A stretch of DNA of 7,778 nt from the NCBI GenBank assembly GCA_964390555.1, contig CAYMJU010000113.1, positions 1 through 7,778 on the forward strand. Reading direction: 5' to 3'. A program made the translations under genes and the position numbers. Below the pieces are notes generated by a model. That model was given only the letters and a program-made list of their open reading frames with translations. It made no database searches and was not told where the DNA came from. The DNA comes from CAVTWS01 sp964390555 (GTDB taxonomy: Bacteria > Actinomycetota > Acidimicrobiia > Acidimicrobiales > SHLQ01). Numbering within the stretch: the first letter of the stretch is position 1; each line of letters opens with the position of its first letter. Shown piece by piece: positions 1 through 7,679 of this stretch.

Positions 1-1272
1 CGCATCGTCGGAAAGGTCGGCCGCGTCCTCGACCGCGACGTCGGCGAGCGATCGATAGAAGATCACCTGGTCGGTCTCGACGCTCCCGAGCAACCCGAAC
101 AGGTCGTTCACCAGCACCATGTCGTCGTCGCGGGGCGGTCCGAGGCCGAGACGGGTCGCCATCATCGTCATGAATCCGACGTGGTAGCGGTCCGCGAAGC
201 CATCGAGTGCCCCTTGGAGAGGCGACGGATCGTCGAGAAGCGGAACCAAGGCGTTGCCCAACTGGGCGAGGTTCCAGTGAACGATCTGGGGTTGCTGGCC
301 GTAGCGGTAGCGACGGTGAGCGGCGTCGGTGGTGTTGGGCGTCCAACCGGGGTCGAAGCTCTCCAGCCACCCGTAAGGGCCGTAGTCGATCGTCAACCCG
401 AGGATCGACATGTTGTCGGAATTCAAGACCCCGTGGACGAAACCGACGCGCATCCACTGCACCGCCAGGTCGGCGGTGCGGTTGCACACCTCGACGAACC
501 ACGGCCCGAGACGCTCAGAGAGCGGTACCGACTGGTCGGCGAGATCGGGGAAGTCGGTGGCCAGCGTCGTTTCGACGAGTTGACGCAGCAGGTCGTGATC
601 GCCGCGCGACGCCGGCAGCTGGAAGTTCCCGAACCGCGTGAACGATGGCGCCACCCGGCACACGACTGCGCCGGGCTCGGGGCGAGGGTGACCGTCGTAC
701 AGCATGTCTCGCACGACGTCGTCGCCGGTCGCCACCAACGACAGAGCGCGGGTGGTCGGTACGCCGAGATGGTGCATGGCCTCGCTGCACAGGAACTCGC
801 GGATCGACGAGCGCAACACCGCCCGACCATCGGCCGAGCGAGAGTAGGGCGTGGGACCGGCGCCTTTGAGTTGCAGGACCTGGTGCCCGCCGTGAGCGTC
901 GACCACCTCGCCGAGCGCGATCGCGCGCCCGTCACCGAGCTGGCCGGCCCAGTTCCCGAACTGGTGCCCGCCGTAGCACATGGCGAAGGGTCGGGCGCCC
1001 GAGGGCACCCGATTGCCGGAGAAGACGGCGGCAAAGTCGGGCGTCATGACCACGTCGGGGTCGAGTCCCAACAGTTCGACAACCTCGGCCGACCAGGCAA
1101 CGGTGATCGGCGCGGCGACGGGCGTGGGCATCACGTCGCTGAACGCCGCTCCGTGGACCTGACGGGTGCGATTCACCCGGTCAGCGTCGCCGGGGAGCAG
1201 GGTCGTGAAGCGGTTGTCGAATGGGAGCGAGTCGAGGTCGGTGACGGGCCTCGCTCCGACACCTGTGCTCAT
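1..1272 (-). CDS. selO: Protein adenylyltransferase SelO (YdiU/UPF0061 family), 3' end outside window
   Basis: SelO has a protein-kinase-like fold but transfers AMP from ATP to Ser/Thr/Tyr of target proteins; it is linked to oxidative-stress control. The frame is open from the ATG at 1272-1270 to the window edge, giving 424 codons of a protein usually near 480-500 residues, so roughly the last 50-70 are missing, including the C-terminal region that holds the conserved Cys/Sec in many homologues. Family signatures read in order: GGHQFG (101-106), LKGAGPTPYSRS (135-146, with the ATP-contacting Lys136), RSSIREFL (154-161, Glu159), then HGVLNSDNMS (280-289), whose Asp286-Asn287 match the catalytic DN pair, and IDYG with metal-ligand Asp296. 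The HRRYRYGQQP signature follows. All key residues appear intact. The start overlaps the stop of the upstream transglutaminase-like gene as ATGA, with no clear Shine-Dalgarno sequence, so translation is probably coupled. The family call is very secure; the cellular target is unknown. Confidence 0.96.
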   Translation of the reverse strand, partial: MSTGVGARPVTDLDSLPFDNRFTTLLPGDADRVNRTRQVHGAAFSDVMPTPVAAPITVAWSAEVVELLGLDPDVVMTPDFAAVFSGNRVPSGARPFAMCYGGHQFGNWAGQLGDGRAIALGEVVDAHGGHQVLQLKGAGPTPYSRSADGRAVLRSSIREFLCSEAMHHLGVPTTRALSLVATGDDVVRDMLYDGHPRPEPGAVVCRVAPSFTRFGNFQLPASRGDHDLLRQLVETTLATDFPDLADQSVPLSERLGPWFVEVCNRTADLAVQWMRVGFVHGVLNSDNMSILGLTIDYGPYGWLESFDPGWTPNTTDAAHRRYRYGQQPQIVHWNLAQLGNALVPLLDDPSPLQGALDGFADRYHVGFMTMMATRLGLGPPRDDDMVLVNDLFGLLGSVETDQVIFYRSLADVAVEDAADLSDDA

Positions 1273-3554
1273 CGCCGCACCAGGAGCGGGCGCGGATCGA
1301 GCTTCGCCCGCACCCGTCGCCGCAGCGACGACCCAGCCCGGACCTCGCCGGCGAAGCGGTCGGCGTGCTCCCACGCCTGATCGATGTCGGCCGTCGACGG
1401 CTCGTGCAGCGAGTAGATCGCCCGTCGGACGCTCGGTGCCAGCTCGTCGAGGCCTGACCGGTCGGACGCGACGCTTCGGGCCCGGGCCGCGGCGGTGATC
1501 TCGTCGACCGTCATGGCGGGTACGGCGCGAACCCCAACCTCGAGCAGTCGATCGGTGGCCTCGGTCCAAGCGCCGACGACACGCTGGATCGGCGTTCCGC
1601 GGAAATGCCGTCGCGCACGCCGGTATCGCTTCAGGCCGACCACGACGAGAACGTACAACCCAACCAGCACGGCCAGCAGGAGGCTGGCGACGGCGCCCGT
1701 GAAGGCCCGGCCTCGGCCGGCGCCGACTTCCTCCTCGACGAAGTCGGACTCGATCGGTTCGTTGGGTTGGGGCGTAGGACCCTGCCCGATCAATTGCCCG
1801 CTCGGCGTGGGCGCGACCCCTCCACCGGTTCCGAGCGACGTCGGCACCGCCGGCGTCGGGTCGAAGGGGACCCATCCCACCTGGTCGAACCTGACCTCGG
1901 CCCACACATGGTATTGCGCGGTGGAGATCGTTGTCAGCGGCGTGGCGATGCCCTCGTCGTCGAACGCCAGGGTGCGCAACCCGACGACCAGACGCGTGGG
2001 GAGACCTTGGGTCCGCGCCAACAGCGCGAACGCCGCCGCATGCTGCTCGGCGAGACCGAACCGGTCCTCGTACAGGAACTCGCGCAGGCGCCCGACACTG
2101 TGCCCGCCGTCGGCCTGCGGGTCATAGGGGATCTCGCGAAGCGCCGCTTCGAGCCGGCGCAGTCGCTCGATGACTGCGCCGGAACCCATCAGATCCTGGG
2201 CCAGCCCGCCGAACTCGACGGCCACGCCCGTCGGCAGCTGGGTGAGCCGGGTCAGGTCGCCCGTCACCGTCGCCGCGAACGCCCCCATCTCGGCGTCGGT
2301 GATCGTCGGAACCAACGAGACCACGTCGTAGGTATCGAGAGCGAAGTCGTCGTCGCGCACGATGACCCCCTCGGACTCGGCGAACAAAACGTCGCCCGAC
2401 GACACCTCGATCGGGTTGCGCGCCGTGGGCAGCCAGGGCGAGGCGAGGTCGACCAAGGTGACCGAATGCTCGACCTCGACGACAGGCACCGAGATGCCGT
2501 AGCCGGCGTCGGAACCCGACGCCGCCTGCCCGAACGTCCCCGCCGACGACCACAGCGCTCCGTCGTACTCCTCGAGGGCGATGATGGCGACGCGATCCAC
2601 CAATCCCGCTTCGGCAGGATCCGCGAGGGCAAACTCGACGACGGGCCGCGGCGGGTCGAGCAGTACGTTCGACCGCACCTCGAAGATCGGGTTGACCGCG
2701 CGGGAGAGGTCGACGGACTCCGAGCGCAGGTCGCGCGGATCGAACGGGTCGTAGCGGTCGGGGTCGGCCATCGCGGCTATGACGACCGACCCGATCACGC
2801 TGCACACGACCGCGAGTGGCAGGCCGGCGCGCATCCGGCTCGATAGGACCGCCGGCGCGGCCTGTCGATCGTCGGGGTCGTCGTCTTCGTTGCGGGCCAT
2901 GGCCAATTCGGGGCTCGACCGGACCAACACGAACACCAGCAAGCTGATCACATAGACCGTCGTCGGTCCGAGCGTGGAGTCCCGAGTCGCCGCGGTGAGC
3001 GGCATCGTCAATGCGAACACCACGAGTGACGGCAGAACCGGAGCGAGGACGCGGCGCGAGCGCAGCGCCAACTCGACCCCGGCCCACGACGCGACGAAGG
3101 TCATGAGCAACACGAGGCAGGTGGTGATGCCTCCGCCGGGCACCGGCAACACGGCATCGAGCGTCGTGCTCCAGCCCGACGACACCGACTCGCGCAGGGC
3201 GGAGATGGTGGCCCCAGTCGGGAGCCCGCTCGGCATCGTGGCCGCGAGCGACGCGTAGGAGACGACGACGACGCCGGAGACCGCGAGCGCGACCCAACGA
3301 AGAGCCGTGAGAACGCCGAGGCGCAGGCACCACACCGTCACCACGGCCACCGTCGCGGCCACGGCTCCGGTGCGGACCACAAACCCCCACCCGTCGTAGA
3401 TCGGCCGCAGCGCCGACGCTGCGATGGCCGGTAAGACGCCGACCAGCGCCAGCTCCGCGACGACGCTGCGGCGTCGCGGACCCCGGTCGGGGCGAGAACG
3501 ACGCGGGGACGTCGGTCGAGATGCTGCGACTGGTCGGTCAGCGACGGCGGTCAT
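1269..3554 (-). CDS. TgpA-like membrane protein with transglutaminase fold lacking the catalytic cysteine
   Basis: The protein has 761 residues. A basic cytoplasmic N-terminus (1-30) is followed by about seven membrane segments (roughly 31-50, 60-80, 84-105, 143-165, 170-187, 198-212, 243-262; DUF3488/TgpA_N-like). Then come a long extracytoplasmic region (about 265-615) carrying a transglutaminase core, a Pro/Gly-rich acidic linker (566-612), a last membrane helix (617-640) and a cytoplasmic DUF4129-like tail. The core motif reads GLAEQHAAAF (500-509) followed by LLARTQGLPTRLVVG, so residue 502, where the nucleophilic Cys of the family sits, is Ala (codon GCC at 2051-2049). The His (549, in YHVWAEV) and Asp (565, in WVPFDPTP) of the triad are kept. 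The only cysteines (76, 146, 251) lie in membrane helices. It is therefore probably a pseudo-enzyme with a binding or scaffold role (inference). Its start overlaps the DUF58 stop by ATGA and its stop overlaps the selO start the same way. Length and domain order are normal for the family. Confidence 0.93.
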   Translation of the reverse strand: MTAVADRPVAASRPTSPRRSRPDRGPRRRSVVAELALVGVLPAIAASALRPIYDGWGFVVRTGAVAATVAVVTVWCLRLGVLTALRWVALAVSGVVVVSYASLAATMPSGLPTGATISALRESVSSGWSTTLDAVLPVPGGGITTCLVLLMTFVASWAGVELALRSRRVLAPVLPSLVVFALTMPLTAATRDSTLGPTTVYVISLLVFVLVRSSPELAMARNEDDDPDDRQAAPAVLSSRMRAGLPLAVVCSVIGSVVIAAMADPDRYDPFDPRDLRSESVDLSRAVNPIFEVRSNVLLDPPRPVVEFALADPAEAGLVDRVAIIALEEYDGALWSSAGTFGQAASGSDAGYGISVPVVEVEHSVTLVDLASPWLPTARNPIEVSSGDVLFAESEGVIVRDDDFALDTYDVVSLVPTITDAEMGAFAATVTGDLTRLTQLPTGVAVEFGGLAQDLMGSGAVIERLRRLEAALREIPYDPQADGGHSVGRLREFLYEDRFGLAEQHAAAFALLARTQGLPTRLVVGLRTLAFDDEGIATPLTTISTAQYHVWAEVRFDQVGWVPFDPTPAVPTSLGTGGGVAPTPSGQLIGQGPTPQPNEPIESDFVEEEVGAGRGRAFTGAVASLLLAVLVGLYVLVVVGLKRYRRARRHFRGTPIQRVVGAWTEATDRLLEVGVRAVPAMTVDEITAAARARSVASDRSGLDELAPSVRRAIYSLHEPSTADIDQAWEHADRFAGEVRAGSSLRRRVRAKLDPRPLLVRR

Positions 3555-4687
3555 CGGAACTGCTTCTGGTTCCAGGCGCTAGCGAAGTCCAGGCCGGTGC
3601 GGGCGTTGATCACCGTGGCGCCGGGAAGCTCGACCACCGTCCGGCCCGCCGGTGCCCCCAGGCGGCCGATGGTGATGTTCCGGAACCGGGCCCGGAGTGG
3701 ACCGATCGCGATCAGATCGTCCGCCGGGGCCCGTCCCGAGATCAGCGCGAGCGAGAACCCGCCCTTGCGGTTGCGAGCGCGCCGCGCCGTCTCACCAATG
3801 TCTCCTTGATCGGACCACACGAGTCCGGCAAGTCGATCGAGGATCACGCCCCGGCGGCTCGACCCGTCGAGGTCGATTCCGCAGGTCGTCATCAGCCGGC
3901 ACGGGAAACGCCGCCGCAACGACGAGTTCACGATCGAGGCCGCCACGCTGATCGCTTCCTCGAAGGAGTCCTCGTCGTGGATGGACTCGCGCGTGTCGAG
4001 GATCACCAGGGTGCGGGGCTGGTGGGTGTCGACGTTGTGGCGAACCATCAACTGGCCGGTCTTGGCCGACGACCTCCAGTGGATCAGCCGCCGGTCGTCG
4101 CCGACCACGTATTCGCGGATGTTCTGGAACGCGATGCCACCTTCGGGCGCCTCGCCCGAGCTCGGCCCGTCGAGGTCGCGGATCAACCCTGATGGGAACG
4201 GTTCGAGCTCGTGGATCACCGGATGCACGTAGAGGGTCGAGGAGCTCTCGCCCGAGGATTGACGTTCGACGAAACCGAACGGATCGGAGCGGTTCAGCGA
4301 GAGCGGACCGACCTGGTACACGCCCCGGCGCTCGGTCGGCAACGGCTGCATGATCACCGTCGTGGCAAACGGGGGAAGATCCGGCACCAGCACCGGAATC
4401 GATTTCGCGCCGAAACGCTCGTAGGCGATGCCGCTGCTTATGCGGTGCCGCGTGGTGTTCTCGAGAGTCAGCTCGCAGTGTGCCTGATGGCCCGACGTGA
4501 CCCGGTCGGGCAACAAGCGGCGCTGTGTCGCGATCTGGTGCTTGCGCACGACGTACAGGACCGAAGCGGCGACGGCAAGACCGAGCCCTGCGGCGACCGC
4601 CAGGAGCGAGCGATAGCGAAATATCGTCCCGAACGCGGCGCTGAGGAAGGCCAACACCAGCGCGGTTCGCCCGGTCGTCGTGAGCAT
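3551..4687 (-). CDS. DUF58 domain membrane protein
   Basis: This 378-residue protein has two N-terminal hydrophobic segments (about 8-22 and 27-47), a middle beta-rich region and a C-terminal DUF58 domain. Family landmarks are clear: ERRGVYQVGPL followed by SDPFGF (119-139), then FQNIREYVVGDD, RRLIHWRSSAKTG and VRHN (187-218). A vWA-like strand (226-235) ends in DTRES; compared with the DxSxS metal site it keeps Asp231 and Ser235 but has Arg at the middle position, as is common in loosely vWA-like DUF58 proteins. DUF58 proteins are typically encoded beside MoxR ATPases and transglutaminase-like membrane proteins, exactly as here, and are thought to be partners or clients of MoxR; no biochemical activity is established. 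The gene begins 11 bases after the moxR stop with only a weak AGG-type ribosome site, and ends in an ATGA overlap with the next gene. The family is secure and the function unknown. Confidence 0.93.
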   Translation of the reverse strand: MLTTTGRTALVLAFLSAAFGTIFRYRSLLAVAAGLGLAVAASVLYVVRKHQIATQRRLLPDRVTSGHQAHCELTLENTTRHRISSGIAYERFGAKSIPVLVPDLPPFATTVIMQPLPTERRGVYQVGPLSLNRSDPFGFVERQSSGESSSTLYVHPVIHELEPFPSGLIRDLDGPSSGEAPEGGIAFQNIREYVVGDDRRLIHWRSSAKTGQLMVRHNVDTHQPRTLVILDTRESIHDEDSFEEAISVAASIVNSSLRRRFPCRLMTTCGIDLDGSSRRGVILDRLAGLVWSDQGDIGETARRARNRKGGFSLALISGRAPADDLIAIGPLRARFRNITIGRLGAPAGRTVVELPGATVINARTGLDFASAWNQKQFR

Positions 4688-4698
4688 CGTGGCCTGGT

Positions 4699-5700
<1,002 letters not shown>

Positions 5701-5705
5701 GATGG

Positions 5706-5710
5706 CTCCT
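5706..5710 (-). promoter_or_regulatory. Ribosome binding site (AGGAG) deciding the MoxR start
   Basis: The minus strand reads AGGAG, then CCATC, then GTG. It is the best Shine-Dalgarno match near any possible start of the MoxR gene and supports the GTG at 5700-5698 over the upstream ATG at 5766-5764, which lacks a comparable site. The five-base spacing is slightly short but workable. Confidence 0.5.
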
Positions 5711-5918
5711 GGCAAGCTGTCGGCACCCGTTTCCGGGAACCTCGTCGTATTCGGGGATGGGACCATGGGCCGGTCGAGCCGGGGAATTTATCGCAGGTGA
5801 TCCGCAACTGGCACATGGGCAATACGTTCTACAAGATGCGCCGCTCCCGCGAATGCGCGTCGACAGTGTACGACCGTGCCAGTGCCGGCTCCCCCTGCCG
5901 CGCCCGGGCAAGCTCGAC
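5711..5918. promoter_or_regulatory. Divergent intergenic region between the moxR operon and the tlyA operon
   Basis: Both operons are transcribed outward from this gap, so their promoters should lie here. It contains the least GC-rich patches nearby. On the minus strand GATAAATT (plus positions 5785-5792) includes TAAATT, which fits the actinobacterial -10 pattern TANNNT, but I find no good -35 at 16-19 bases upstream. It would give the MoxR mRNA a leader of about 80 bases if translation starts at 5700. On the plus strand TACGTT (5823-5828) also fits TANNNT, again without a convincing -35. I see no clear operator, riboswitch or small gene. The region is assigned mainly by geometry. Confidence 0.35.
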
Positions 5919-6770
5919 GTGAGGCGCCGGCTGGATCACGAGATGCTCCGGCGTGGACTAGCGGGGTCGCGACACGTCGCCCAACAGCTCATCTCGCGCG
6001 GTGACGTGCTGGTGCAGGGTTCGGTCGCCGCCAAAGCCGGGCGGCTCGTCGACCCGGCCGAGTCGATCGAGGTCGTCACCCGGCCCCAGTTCGTCGGGCG
6101 CGGCGGAGTCAAGCTCGCGGCGGCGATCGAGGCGTTCGCCCTCGACCTGACCGGCGCCCGGGTCATCGACGTGGGGTCCTCGACCGGGGGGTTCACGGAT
6201 TGTGCGCTACAGCACGGGGCAAGCGAGGTCGTGACTGTCGACGTCGGACGGGGCCAGCTGCACGACCGGCTCCGTCACGATCCGCGGGTTCACGTCCACG
6301 AGGGGACCAATGTGCGAGGCATCGATGTCGGCACGCTCGGCGGTCCCGCCGACATGGTCTGCGCCGACCTGTCCTTCATCTCGATCCGTCTCGTGCTCGC
6401 CGACTTGGCCCGCATCACCCGACGCGGGGGCCGTCTAGTGCTGCTCGTAAAGCCCCAGTTCGAGGCCGGCCGCGCGGAAGCGACCCGGGGCCGCGGCGTG
6501 ATCCGCGACGTCGCCGTGCGCCACCGTGTCTTGAGGGGGGTCGTCGAGGCATGCGCGGCGCGCGGTCTCAAGCCTCTGGCGGCAATCTCGTCGCCGATCA
6601 CCGGAGCCGACGGAAACGTCGAATACCTTCTTCTCGTGGAACGTCCGCTCGTCGAGCCGACCGGACCGGGCTCGACGCCGATCGACCTCGCAGCATTCAC
6701 CGCGTCGCTCGGCGACGCGCATGACACCGCGTCGCTCGGCGACGCACATGAGACCTCGGGCGGCCGCTGA
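5919..6770 (+). CDS. tlyA: TlyA family rRNA 2'-O-methyltransferase
   Basis: TlyA is a SAM-dependent methyltransferase that in mycobacteria methylates the 2'-OH of C1409 of 16S rRNA and C1920 of 23S rRNA, and its presence makes ribosomes sensitive to capreomycin. From the GTG at 5919 the protein has 283 residues. An N-terminal S4 RNA-binding domain (about 1-50, RLDHEMLRRGLAGSR onward) is joined by a short linker to a Rossmann/FtsJ domain with the SAM loop DVGSSTGGFTD (84-94) and VDVGRGQL (107-114). The catalytic tetrad K-D-K-E is complete: Lys65 (GGVKL), Asp150 (ADLSF), Lys178 (VKPQFE) and Glu236 (NVEYLL). The start is chosen because the S4 domain begins here; the same frame is open to in-frame ATGs at 5853 and 5757, but that extension resembles nothing and no start has a strong ribosome site. 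The linker has Phe58 where the mycobacterial protein has Trp. The C-terminus carries a short duplicated segment. The stop shares one base with the nadK start. Confidence 0.94.
   Translation: MRRRLDHEMLRRGLAGSRHVAQQLISRGDVLVQGSVAAKAGRLVDPAESIEVVTRPQFVGRGGVKLAAAIEAFALDLTGARVIDVGSSTGGFTDCALQHGASEVVTVDVGRGQLHDRLRHDPRVHVHEGTNVRGIDVGTLGGPADMVCADLSFISIRLVLADLARITRRGGRLVLLVKPQFEAGRAEATRGRGVIRDVAVRHRVLRGVVEACAARGLKPLAAISSPITGADGNVEYLLLVERPLVEPTGPGSTPIDLAAFTASLGDAHDTASLGDAHETSGGR
6699..6752 (+). repeat. 27-base tandem duplication in the tlyA 3' end
   Basis: Two adjacent 27-base units (6699-6725 and 6726-6752) differ at two third-codon positions. They are in frame and encode TASLGDAHD followed by TASLGDAHE, residues 261-278 of TlyA. 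They lie beyond the last methyltransferase motif, so the duplication lengthens the tail without touching the catalytic core. The near identity suggests a fairly recent slippage or duplication event. Confidence 0.9.
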
Positions 6771-7624
6771 TGGCGATCTTCGGTCTGGTCGTGCACGAAG
6801 GGCGTCACCAAGCCGCCGAGGAGGCGTTGAGTCTGGCCCGATGGTTGACCGAGTCGGGCCACGAGGTGCGCACCGCCGTGGGCGATGCGGTGCCGGCCGA
6901 GCTCGCCGATTCGGCTTGTCCGGACGAGGAATTCGCGGTCGATCTCGATCTCGCGGTCAGCCTCGGCGGGGACGGCAGCATCCTGCGCACCGTCGAGCTG
7001 GTAGCCGACCGCGCCGTTCCGGTGCTCGGCGTCAATCACGGTCAACTCGGGTATCTGACCGAGGTCGAGCCCGAGTCGGCGCGCCCGGCGATCGAGCGCT
7101 GGCTCGCCGGCGACACCGCCATCGAGGATCGGATGATGCTCGCCGTCACGGTGCACCGATCCGGGCACGAGTCGGTCGTGTATCACGCCTTGAACGAGAT
7201 GCTCCTCGAACGCACCGCGGGTGCGAGCACCATCCGGATGGCGGTCTCGATCGACGGCGAATTCTTCACGAGCTACGCGGCCGATGGGTTGATCGTCGCC
7301 ACCCCCACCGGGTCGACCGCATACGCGTTCTCGGCGCGCGGGCCCATCGTCGCCGCCACCCACCGGTCGATGCAGCTCACCCCGGTGTCGCCACACATGC
7401 TCTTTGACCGCACGTTGGTCCTCGATGCCGAAAGCCGCATCGACCTTCAGGTTCGGGGACACCGCCCGGCCGCGGTGTCACTCGACGGGCGTACGATCGC
7501 GGTGCTGTCCGAGCACGACTCGGTCCAGTGCACGGCGTCGACCCGGGTGGCCCGGCTCGTTACCCTCGGGCCACGGAGCTTTCACCAGGTGTTGAAGGTG
7601 AAGTTCGGCCTCAACGACCGCTGA
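6770..7624 (+). CDS. nadK: NAD kinase (NadK/PpnK)
   Basis: NAD kinase phosphorylates the 2'-OH of the NAD adenosine ribose (ATP, or polyphosphate in some actinobacteria) and is the source of cytoplasmic NADP(H). The 284-residue protein is of normal length. It shows GGDGS (66-70, catalytic Asp68), GVNHGQLGYLTE (87-98), the NAD-binding NE pair (Asn142-Glu143) within ALNEMLLE, and DGLIVATPTGSTAY (172-185). SPHMLFDRTLVL (207-218) follows in the C-terminal beta domain. The segment after the PTGSTAY motif, usually SAGGP, reads SARGP here, with Arg190 replacing the first glycine. The ATG is fused to the tlyA stop as TGATG (one-base overlap), with no strong ribosome site of its own, so translation is probably coupled. 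The order tlyA-nadK-recN matches that in mycobacteria. I cannot tell from sequence whether the phosphoryl donor is ATP or polyphosphate. Confidence 0.97.
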   Translation: MAIFGLVVHEGRHQAAEEALSLARWLTESGHEVRTAVGDAVPAELADSACPDEEFAVDLDLAVSLGGDGSILRTVELVADRAVPVLGVNHGQLGYLTEVEPESARPAIERWLAGDTAIEDRMMLAVTVHRSGHESVVYHALNEMLLERTAGASTIRMAVSIDGEFFTSYAADGLIVATPTGSTAYAFSARGPIVAATHRSMQLTPVSPHMLFDRTLVLDAESRIDLQVRGHRPAAVSLDGRTIAVLSEHDSVQCTASTRVARLVTLGPRSFHQVLKVKFGLNDR

Positions 7625-7647
7625 CGCGGGGCCGGTCCGCTGGTCAG
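7621..7647 (+). other. Possible hairpin at the nadK stop
   Basis: CTGACGCGG (7621-7629) can pair with CCGC-tg-GTCAG (7637-7647), giving nine base pairs with a two-base bulge and a seven-base loop. It covers the nadK stop codon. No run of T follows, and recN starts only 33 bases later, so it is not a standard intrinsic terminator. It could slow ribosomes, protect the mRNA 3' end, or be chance in GC-rich DNA. Confidence 0.25.
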
Positions 7648-7667
7648 CCACCAACGAGATCCCAGAC

Positions 7668-7672
7668 AGGAG
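7668..7672 (+). promoter_or_regulatory. Ribosome binding site of recN (AGGAG)
   Basis: AGGAG lies seven bases before the ATG at 7680. This is the strongest and best-spaced site in the window. Unlike nadK, recN therefore has independent translation initiation, although at 55 bases from nadK it is probably on the same transcript. Confidence 0.7.
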
Positions 7673-7679
7673 CCTGGAC

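Noticed and set aside
181..1380. 399-codon open frame on the plus strand
   Set aside because: It lies opposite selO, whose protein is clearly recognisable on the minus strand. The translation is low-complexity, rich in Arg/Gly/Val/Glu, with no family signature; it is a GC-driven shadow.
1605..2846. 413-codon open frame on the plus strand
   Set aside because: It is antisense to the transglutaminase-like gene, which has clear domains and membrane helices. The antisense product is Arg/Gly/Asp-rich with no recognisable motif.
2122..3390. 422-codon minus-strand open frame in another phase of the transglutaminase-like gene
   Set aside because: Out-of-frame shadow with extreme Arg/Gly/Ala content; the real frame has the conserved motifs and ATGA junctions at both ends.
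5764..5820. CATGGGC occurring twice (5764-5770 and 5814-5820) in the divergent gap as a possible operator repeat
   Set aside because: Seven-base direct repeats arise easily by chance and the flanks do not match; there is no palindromic or conserved spacing evidence.
6290..7462. 390-codon minus-strand open frame across the tlyA-nadK junction
   Set aside because: It is antisense to two well-identified genes joined by a TGATG overlap, with His/Arg/Asp-rich composition and no motif.
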